From: Rubrivivax sp. SCN 70-15
Lineage (GTDB): Bacteria > Pseudomonadota > Gammaproteobacteria > Burkholderiales > Burkholderiaceae_C
Direction: 5' to 3'
Length of the DNA: 33,749 nucleotides
Assembly: GCA_001725505.1 (NCBI GenBank)
Contig: MEGM01000093.1
Span: forward strand, 1 to 33,749
In this document: piece by piece, positions 27,265-33,749 of the stretch
Numbering within the stretch: position 1 is the stretch's first letter
How the letters are laid out: every line of letters begins with the position of its first letter
Program-made: the position numbers and the translations under genes
The notes under the pieces: model-generated
Told to the model about the DNA's origin: nothing
Databases searched by the model: none
What the model saw: only the letters and a program-made list of their open reading frames with translations

Positions 27265-28158
27265 ATGAAGAAGTCCCTGCTGTTCGTTGCCGCGCTGCTC
27301 GCGTTCGGTGTCCAGGCCCAGGCCGACACCCTGGCCAAGATCAAGGCGAGCGGTGCCGCCACGATGGGCGTGCGCGAGTCGTCGGGTGCGCTCTCGTACA
27401 CGCTGGGCGACGGCAAGTTCGCCGGTTTCCACGTCGAGATCTGCCAGCGCGTGCTGGCCGACGTGCAAAAGCAGCTCGGCCTGGCCAGGCTCGACGTCAA
27501 ATACCAGCCGGTGACCTCGCAGAACCGGATTCCGCTGGTCGCGAACGGCACCGTCGACATCGAGTGCGGCTCGACGACGAACAACGCGGCGCGCCAGAAG
27601 GACGTCGCGTTTGCCGTCACCACCTTCGTCGAGGAGGTGCGCATCGCGGTGAAGGCCGATTCCGGCATCGGCTCGATCGCCCAGCTCAACGGCAAGACGG
27701 TGGCCACGACGACCGGCACGACCTCGGTGCAGCTGCTGCGCAAGAACGAACGTGCCCGCGGCATCGAGTTCAAGGAACTGTTCGGCAAGGACCACGCCGA
27801 CAGCTTCCTGCTGCTCGAGTCCGGCCGCGCCGATGCCTTCGTGATGGACGGCCAGATCCTGGCCGGCAACATCGCCAAGGCGAAGAACCCGGCGGCGTTC
27901 AAGATCGTCGGCGAGCCGCTGTCGGTGGAGCCGATCGCGATCATGATCCGCAAGGACGACCCGGCGTTCAAGAAGGCGGTCGACGACAGCATCGTCGCGA
28001 TGATGAAGTCGGGCGAGATCGCCAGGCTCTACGACAAGTGGTTCATGCAGCCGATCCCGCCGACGAACACGCGCGTCGGCCTGCCGCTGAGCGACGCGAC
28101 GAAGGACGCCTGGGCGCACCCGAACGACAAGCCGGTCGAGGACTACGCGCAGAAGTAA
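27265..28158 (+). CDS. gltI: Glutamate/aspartate-type ABC transporter substrate-binding protein
   Basis: Signal peptide MKKSLLFVAALLAFGVQAQA; GVRESSGALSYTLGDGKFAGFHVEICQRV...QNRIPLVANGTVDIECGSTTNN. Confidence 0.93.
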   Translation: MKKSLLFVAALLAFGVQAQADTLAKIKASGAATMGVRESSGALSYTLGDGKFAGFHVEICQRVLADVQKQLGLARLDVKYQPVTSQNRIPLVANGTVDIECGSTTNNAARQKDVAFAVTTFVEEVRIAVKADSGIGSIAQLNGKTVATTTGTTSVQLLRKNERARGIEFKELFGKDHADSFLLLESGRADAFVMDGQILAGNIAKAKNPAAFKIVGEPLSVEPIAIMIRKDDPAFKKAVDDSIVAMMKSGEIARLYDKWFMQPIPPTNTRVGLPLSDATKDAWAHPNDKPVEDYAQK

Positions 28159-28224
28159 GGGCGCGCCAGCGTCGGCGGCGCGGCCCGCACCGCGGGCCGG
28201 CCCCGGCCGCACTCGCGAAGGAGC

Positions 28225-28941
28225 TTCTGCAAGGAGACGACCAGCGGCCGCCAGGTCGCGGGCTGCTTCGGCCATGGCGGCGACGTCACCTACCTGGACT
28301 GGCTGCTGTCGTCCTGGGGCTGGACGATGTCGGTCGCGGTGCTGGGGATGCTCGTCGCGATCGTGTTCGGCACGCTGGTCGGCATCGCACGCACCACGCC
28401 CGACCGGCGTCTGGTCTTCGTCGGCAACGCCTGGACCGAGCTGTTCCGCAACATCCCGCTGCTGGTCCAGATCTTCCTCTGGTACCACGTGCTGCCGTCG
28501 CTGTTCCTGCCCTTGCGTGCGCTGCCCGGCTTCGTGCTCGTGGTCTTCGCGCTGGGCTTCTTCACGTCGGCGCGCATCTCCGAGCAGGTGAAGGCGGGGA
28601 TCCAGAGCCTGCCGCGCGGCCAGCGCGAGGCCGGGCTGGCGATGGGGCTGACGCTGGCGCAGACCTACCGCTACGTGCTGCTGCCGCGGGCGTTCCGGAT
28701 CATCGTGCCGCCCCTCACGAGCGAGGCGATGAACATCGTCAAGAACTCGTCCGTCGCGTTCGCGGTGAGCATCGCCGAGCTGACCATGTTCGCGCTCCAG
28801 GCCGGCGAGGAGACCGGACAGAACATCGAGATGTACCTGGCGGTGACGCTGCTGTACTTCGTCTCCGCGTTCGCGATCAACCGCGGCATGCTGGTCGTCG
28901 AGAGCCGCGTGCGCGTGCCCGGAATGATCGGCGCCAAGTGA
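28225..28941 (+). CDS. gltJ: Glutamate/aspartate-type ABC transporter permease; 5' end appears to lack its start codon
   Basis: Frame encodes FCKETTSGRQVAGCFGHGGDVTYLDWLLSSWGWTMSVAV...NAWTELFRNIPLLVQIFLWYHVLPSLF; no ATG/GTG/TTG in frame between 28159 and 28327; start given is where conserved sequence begins, not a known codon. Confidence 0.85.
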   Translation, partial: FCKETTSGRQVAGCFGHGGDVTYLDWLLSSWGWTMSVAVLGMLVAIVFGTLVGIARTTPDRRLVFVGNAWTELFRNIPLLVQIFLWYHVLPSLFLPLRALPGFVLVVFALGFFTSARISEQVKAGIQSLPRGQREAGLAMGLTLAQTYRYVLLPRAFRIIVPPLTSEAMNIVKNSSVAFAVSIAELTMFALQAGEETGQNIEMYLAVTLLYFVSAFAINRGMLVVESRVRVPGMIGAK

Positions 28942-29606
28942 TGGACCTGGACTTCGGCTTCCTGACCTGGGGCGTGATCCAGAGCTTCGTGCTCAAGGGC
29001 CTGGTGTTCTCGGTCCAGCTCACGATCGTCGCGATGGTCGGCGGCATCGCGCTGGGCACGCTGCTCGCGCTGATGCGGCTGTCGGGCCGGCGCGCCCTCG
29101 TGACGGGGGCCGCGGCCTACGTCAACACGATGCGCTCGATCCCGCTCGTGATGGTGATCCTGTGGTTCTTCCTCCTCATCCCGCTGCTGCTCGGCCGGCC
29201 GCTGGGGGCCGAACTGTCGGCGGTGGTGACCTTCACGCTGTTCGAGGCGGCGTACTACTCGGAGATCATGCGCGCCGGCATCCAGAGCGTGCCGCGGGGC
29301 CAGGTCCACGCCGGCTACGCGGTGGGCATGAGCTACGCGCAGACGATGCGGCTGATCGTCCTGCCGCAGGCCTTTCGCAACATGCTGCCGGTGCTGCTGA
29401 CGCAGACCATCATCCTGTTCCAGGACACCTCGCTGGTCTATGCGATCGGCGCCTACGATCTGCTCAAGGGCTTCGAGATCGCGGGCAAGAACTTCAACCG
29501 CCCGGTCGAGACCTACCTCGTCGCGGCCGTCGTCTATTTCGTGATCTGCTTTTCGCTCAGCCTGCTGGTGCGCCGGCTTCAGGCCAGAATCGCCATCATC
29601 CGCTAG
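28941..29606 (+). CDS. gltK: Glutamate/aspartate-type ABC transporter permease
   Basis: [40 protein letters not shown]. Confidence 0.94.
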   Translation: MDLDFGFLTWGVIQSFVLKGLVFSVQLTIVAMVGGIALGTLLALMRLSGRRALVTGAAAYVNTMRSIPLVMVILWFFLLIPLLLGRPLGAELSAVVTFTLFEAAYYSEIMRAGIQSVPRGQVHAGYAVGMSYAQTMRLIVLPQAFRNMLPVLLTQTIILFQDTSLVYAIGAYDLLKGFEIAGKNFNRPVETYLVAAVVYFVICFSLSLLVRRLQARIAIIR

Positions 29607-29616
29607 GGTTCCTCCG

Positions 29617-30351
29617 ATGATCGACATCCGCAACGTCAGCAAGTGGTACGGCAGCTTCCAGGTGCTGACCGACTGCACGACGAGCATCCGCAAGGGCGAG
29701 GTCGTCGTCGTCTGCGGGCCATCGGGCTCGGGCAAGAGCACGCTGATCAAGACCGTCAACGCGCTCGAGCCGTTCCAGAAGGGCGACATCGTCGTCGACG
29801 GCATCAGCCTCAAGGACCCGAAGACGAACCTGCCCCGCTTGCGTGCACGCGTCGGCATGGTGTTCCAGCATTTCGAGCTCTTTCCGCACCTGAGCGTGAC
29901 CGAGAACCTGACGCTGGCGCAGGTCAAGGTGCTCGGCCGCAGCCCGGCCGACGCGCTCGAACGCGGGCTGAGGATGCTCGAGCGCGTCGGGCTGACGGCG
30001 CACAAGGACAAGTTCCCGGGTCAGCTCTCCGGCGGCCAGCAGCAGCGCGTGGCGATCGCGCGCGCGCTGAGCATGGACCCGATCGTGATGCTCTTCGACG
30101 AGCCGACCTCGGCGCTCGACCCCGAGATGGTCGGCGAGGTGCTCGACGTGATGGTCGGCCTCGCCCAGGAGGGCATGACGATGATGGTCGTCACGCACGA
30201 GATGGGCTTCGCGAAGAAGGTCAGCCACCGCGTGGTCTTCATGGACGCCGGCCGCATCGTCGAGGACTGCCGCAAGGAAGACTTCTTCGGCGACCCCGAC
30301 GCGCGCACGCCGCGCGCACGCGACTTCCTGTCCAAGATCCTGCAGCACTGA
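29617..30351 (+). CDS. gltL: Glutamate/aspartate-type ABC transporter ATPase
   Basis: [62 protein letters not shown]. Confidence 0.96.
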   Translation: MIDIRNVSKWYGSFQVLTDCTTSIRKGEVVVVCGPSGSGKSTLIKTVNALEPFQKGDIVVDGISLKDPKTNLPRLRARVGMVFQHFELFPHLSVTENLTLAQVKVLGRSPADALERGLRMLERVGLTAHKDKFPGQLSGGQQQRVAIARALSMDPIVMLFDEPTSALDPEMVGEVLDVMVGLAQEGMTMMVVTHEMGFAKKVSHRVVFMDAGRIVEDCRKEDFFGDPDARTPRARDFLSKILQH

Positions 30352-30441
30352 AGGCCCGGGCGCGTCCCGCGCGCACGGGCGGGTCCGAGCGGCCGCCTGC
30401 GCGCCGCGGCGAACGATTGCGGCAATGGGACAATCGCGCCC

Positions 30442-31471
30442 ATGGCCCAGACGCTAACGATCACCCGCCCCGACGACTGGCACCTGCACCTGCGCGACGG
30501 CGCGGCGCTGGCCGCCGTGCTGCCGTTCACCGCGCAGCAGTTCGCACGTGCGATCGTGATGCCCAATCTGCGCCCGCCGGTGACGACGACGGCGCAGGCG
30601 CAGGCCTACCGCGAGCGCATCGTCGCCGCGCTGCCGGCCGGCGCGGCGTTCGAGCCGCTGATGACGCTGTACCTCACCGACAACACGCCGCCCGACGAGA
30701 TCCGGCGCGCGAAGGCGGCCGGCATCGTCGCCGTCAAGCTCTACCCGGCCGGCGCGACGACGAACAGCGACGCCGGCGTGACCGACCTGAGCCGCTGCCG
30801 CACGACGCTCGAGGCGATGCAGCGCGAAGGCCTGCTGCTGCTCGTGCACGGCGAGGTCACCGACCCCGAGGTCGACGTCTTCGACCGCGAGGCGGTGTTC
30901 ATCGAGCGCGTGATGCAGCCGCTGCGGCGCGACTTCCCCGAACTGAAGGTCGTGTTCGAGCACATCACGACGCAGGACGCCGCCGACTACGTGGCCGGCA
31001 GCGACGCACACACCGCGGCGACGATCACCGCGCACCACCTGCTGTACAGCCGCAACGCGCTTTTCGCCGGCGGACTGCGGCCGCATTACTACTGCCTGCC
31101 GGTGCTCAAGCGCGAGCGGCACCGGCGCGCGCTCGTCGCCGCCGCGACCTCGGGGTCGAACAGGTTCTTCCGAGGCAACGACAGCGCATGCCGCGGCGAT
31201 GAAGGAGCAGTCGGTCTGCGGCGCCGGCTGCTTCACGGCACCGGCGGCGCTGGAGCTGTACGCCGAGGCCTTCGAAGCTGCCGGCGCGCTCGACAGGCTC
31301 GAGGGCTTCGCCAGCTTCCACGGCCCCGACTTCTACGGCCTGGCGCGCAACCGGGGCAGCGTGACGCTGCGCCGCGAGCCCTGGGTCCTGCCCGAGGCGC
31401 TGCCCTTCGGCGACGCGCTCATCAAGCCGCTGCGCGCCGGCGAAACCCTGAACTGGAAACTGCCATCATGA
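30442..31471 (+). pseudogene. pyrC: Dihydroorotase PyrC, frameshifted at about 31182-31195
   Basis: Frame 1 gives [20 protein letters not shown]...[13 protein letters not shown]...[37 protein letters not shown]; homology continues in frame 2 as [25 protein letters not shown]...[15 protein letters not shown]. Confidence 0.88.
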
Positions 31472-31473
31472 AA

Positions 31474-31547
31474 CCCCCAAGCCCACTTCGTTCGCGCCCC
31501 CCCGAGGGGGAGGTCGATGCCCTTCGGGTGGCCGGACGGGCATCGAC
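31474..31547. repeat. Multi-hairpin palindromic element, copy D (between pyrC and the NYN gene)
   Basis: CCCCCGAGGGGG (31499-31510) plus GTCGATGCCC (31513-31522) pairing with GGGCATCGAC (31538-31547). Confidence 0.75.
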
Positions 31548-32462
31548 ATGACGACCGAACGCGTGATGCTCCTCATCGATGCCGACAACGTCTCGGTCGA
31601 CGTGATGGAGCAGGCGGTCAAGCTGCTGCTCAACCAGCACGGCGCCTTGCACGTGCGCCGCGCCTACTGCACCGCCGAGAGCGCGGTCAAGCACCAGGCG
31701 ATCTTCAAGCGGCTGTCGATCAAGCCGATGGTCAACCTGGCCGCGGGCAAGAACTCGACCGACATCGCGCTGGCGGTCGACGCGATCGACCTCGTGCTCG
31801 CCGAGCGCCCCGACGTGGTCGTCATCGCGTCGTCGGATTCCGACTTCGCGCCGCTGGTGGCGCGGCTGCGCGAGAAGGGCTGCGTCGTGCGCGGCATCGG
31901 CCAGCGCGGCAAGACCGGCGACGAGACGCAGGACGCCTACGACGATTTCACGGTGCTCGAGCACCACCCGGCCAGCACCGGCACCGTGCGCGCCCCGGCC
32001 AAGCGGGCGGCGGCGAAGGCGCCGGCGGCGAAGAAGGCCGCCGCGAAGAAGGTCCCGGCCAAGAAGACGGCGGCGACGAAGGCCGCGGCGAAGAAGTCGC
32101 CGGCACGCAAGACCGCAGGCCGCAAGACCGCAGCGCCGGCGGTCGACATCAAGCCGCCGGCGGTTGTCGAGGACGCACCACCCGCCGCGGCGCTGCGCAA
32201 CCCGACCACCCGTCCCGAGCCGCTCGAGACCGATCCGGGGCCGTCGGGCCGGCGCGGCAGCGCATCGGTCACTGCAGTGCTGGCCTGCCTGCCCGAGCTC
32301 GCCGCGGGCCAGGCGCTGGCGCTCAACGTGGCCGTGCAGCGGCTGCGCGAGGCCCAGCTGCTGGGCAAGAACAGCTCGTCGCTGAAGCTGTTCTCGCAGC
32401 TGGAGGATCGCTTCGAGCTGCTGCCGCCGGACAAGCCGTCGCAGGTCCGGCTGCGGCGCTGA
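31548..32462 (+). CDS. NYN-domain (PIN-like RNase) protein with Lys/Ala-rich linker and possible OST-HTH/LOTUS-like C-terminal domain
   Basis: [69 protein letters not shown]; then [34 protein letters not shown]; then [53 protein letters not shown]. Confidence 0.88.
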   Translation: MTTERVMLLIDADNVSVDVMEQAVKLLLNQHGALHVRRAYCTAESAVKHQAIFKRLSIKPMVNLAAGKNSTDIALAVDAIDLVLAERPDVVVIASSDSDFAPLVARLREKGCVVRGIGQRGKTGDETQDAYDDFTVLEHHPASTGTVRAPAKRAAAKAPAAKKAAAKKVPAKKTAATKAAAKKSPARKTAGRKTAAPAVDIKPPAVVEDAPPAAALRNPTTRPEPLETDPGPSGRRGSASVTAVLACLPELAAGQALALNVAVQRLREAQLLGKNSSSLKLFSQLEDRFELLPPDKPSQVRLRR

Positions 32463-32573
32463 TCCAAGCCCCTTCACGGCCCGGGCCCGACGGCGGCCGG
32501 GGCTTGAATCGAGCCTCGGCGCCCTAACATCCGCGCTGTGTTCCTGAGGGGCGTCGTCGCCGACGCCGTGACC

Positions 32574-33446
32574 ATGAAGCGCGTGATCCTGTTCCTCGTG
32601 ACCAACCTGGCCGTGATGCTGGTGCTGGGCATCGTCGCCAACCTGCTCGGCGTGAACCGCTTCCTGAGCGCCAACGGGTTGAACCTGGGCCAGCTGCTCG
32701 GCTTTGCGCTCGTGTTCGGCTTCGGCGGCGCCTTCGTCTCGCTGCTGATGAGCAAGCCGATCGCCAAGTGGAGCACCGGCGCGGTCGTCATCAACGACTC
32801 GACCGACCCGACGCACCGCTGGATCGTTGGCGTCGTGCAGCGCTTCGCGGGCAAGGCCGGCATCGGCATGCCCGAGGTCGCGATCTTCGAGGGCGAGCCG
32901 AACGCGTTCGCGACCGGCGCGTTCCGCAACTCGGCGCTCGTCGCCGTCTCGACCGGGCTGCTGCGCAACATGAGCCGCGACGAGGTCGAGGCCGTGATCG
33001 GGCACGAGGTCAGCCATGTTTCGAACGGCGACATGGTGACGATGACGCTGATACAGGGCGTGATGAACACCTTCGTCGTCTTCCTGTCGCGCGTGATCGG
33101 CTACTTCGTCGACAAGGTCGTGCTGCGCAACGAGCGCGAAGGCCCGGGCGTCGGCTACTACATCACGACCGTCGTGCTCGACATCGCGCTGGGCGTGCTC
33201 GCCGCGATCATCGTCGCCGCCTTCTCCCGCCACCGCGAATACCGCGCCGATGCCGGTGCCGCGGCGCTGATGGGCAGCAAGCAGCCGATGATCAACGCGC
33301 TCGCGCGGCTGGGCGGTCTCGACCCCGGCCAGCTGCCGCAGTCGGTGGCGACGATGGGCATCAACAGCCGGCCGAGCGGGCTGATGGCGCTGTTCGCGAG
33401 CCATCCGCCGATCGAGGACCGGATCCGCGCGCTGCAGCAGGCCTGA
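32574..33446 (+). CDS. htpX: Membrane metalloprotease HtpX
   Basis: [40 protein letters not shown] (HExxH), [18 protein letters not shown]. Confidence 0.96.
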   Translation: MKRVILFLVTNLAVMLVLGIVANLLGVNRFLSANGLNLGQLLGFALVFGFGGAFVSLLMSKPIAKWSTGAVVINDSTDPTHRWIVGVVQRFAGKAGIGMPEVAIFEGEPNAFATGAFRNSALVAVSTGLLRNMSRDEVEAVIGHEVSHVSNGDMVTMTLIQGVMNTFVVFLSRVIGYFVDKVVLRNEREGPGVGYYITTVVLDIALGVLAAIIVAAFSRHREYRADAGAAALMGSKQPMINALARLGGLDPGQLPQSVATMGINSRPSGLMALFASHPPIEDRIRALQQA

Positions 33447-33466
33447 GCGCGGGCGGTGCCGTCCGC

Positions 33467-33691
33467 ATGGACGGCATACTCGAGGCGATGTCGGTCTCGC
33501 GCTGGATCTGGTGGCTGGGGGTCGTGCTCGCGTTCGCCGCCGGCATGGCGCTCGCGCTGCACTGGGCGCCGCGCACCGTCAGCATCCCGGCCGCGGCACA
33601 GCCGGCGGCGTCGGCACCGCGGCCCTTCGTCGCGCCGCCGGCCGAGGCCGCACGGCGCGTTCCGGGGCGACGCCTGGTGGCCGGCGCCTGA
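33467..33691 (+). CDS. Small single-TM hypothetical protein
   Basis: MSVSRWIWWLGVVLAFAAGMALALHW TM helix followed by an Ala/Pro-rich tail; start uncertain. Confidence 0.4.
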   Translation: MDGILEAMSVSRWIWWLGVVLAFAAGMALALHWAPRTVSIPAAAQPAASAPRPFVAPPAEAARRVPGRRLVAGA

Positions 33692-33749
33692 TACCGACTT
33701 GCGATCGATCGAGCAGGAACGAGGGGCCGCTCGCGGCCCGGAGCGGCCG

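Noticed and set aside
32000-32140. Tandem-like repeats in the NYN gene
   Set aside because: They are codon-level repeats of the Ala/Lys-rich linker and not a separate satellite.
1-33749. CRISPR arrays, rRNA, tRNA, transposases, prophage genes
   Set aside because: None seen: no regularly spaced repeats, no rRNA/tRNA signatures and no transposase, integrase or phage structural proteins among the ORFs.

Overview
High-GC (~70%) window, probably from a betaproteobacterium of the order Burkholderiales (inferred from protein families and codon style). It is mostly chromosomal genes, with one small accessory islet. In order it holds: the end of a GntR/FCD-like regulator; a hypothetical beta-sandwich protein; a minus-strand sulfur-handling operon (tusA, dsrE2, DUF302, YeeE/YedE); a fluoride riboswitch followed by crcB/fluC, DUF190 and MFS; a glycine-zipper lipoprotein; HNH endonuclease; a trypsin-like protease/FHA membrane protein pair; a fatty-acid oxidation cluster; SGNH hydrolase and SDR; a glutaredoxin-like protein; a cupin; a brnT/brnA toxin-antitoxin islet; a YciA-like thioesterase; an ATM1-like ABC exporter; MscS; LysR; gltIJKL; a frameshifted pyrC; a NYN-domain protein; and htpX. 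The strongest unusual signals are: (1) a family of multi-hairpin palindromic elements (4 copies) whose basal stem differs in sequence between copies but stays paired, with one copy inserted in frame inside the NAD-binding domain of a FadB-like enzyme; (2) a continuous ORF fusing a TetR regulator to an acyl-CoA dehydrogenase, with a 20-bp palindrome just upstream; (3) a long imperfect inverted repeat at about 17.83-18.21 kb; (4) a brnTA operon that looks leaderless, with its operator on the -10 box; (5) a gltJ that lacks any normal start codon before its conserved N-terminus; (6) a pyrC frameshift in its catalytic motif that puts its stop codon over the start of the NYN gene. All calls come from reading the sequence; no database search was run.
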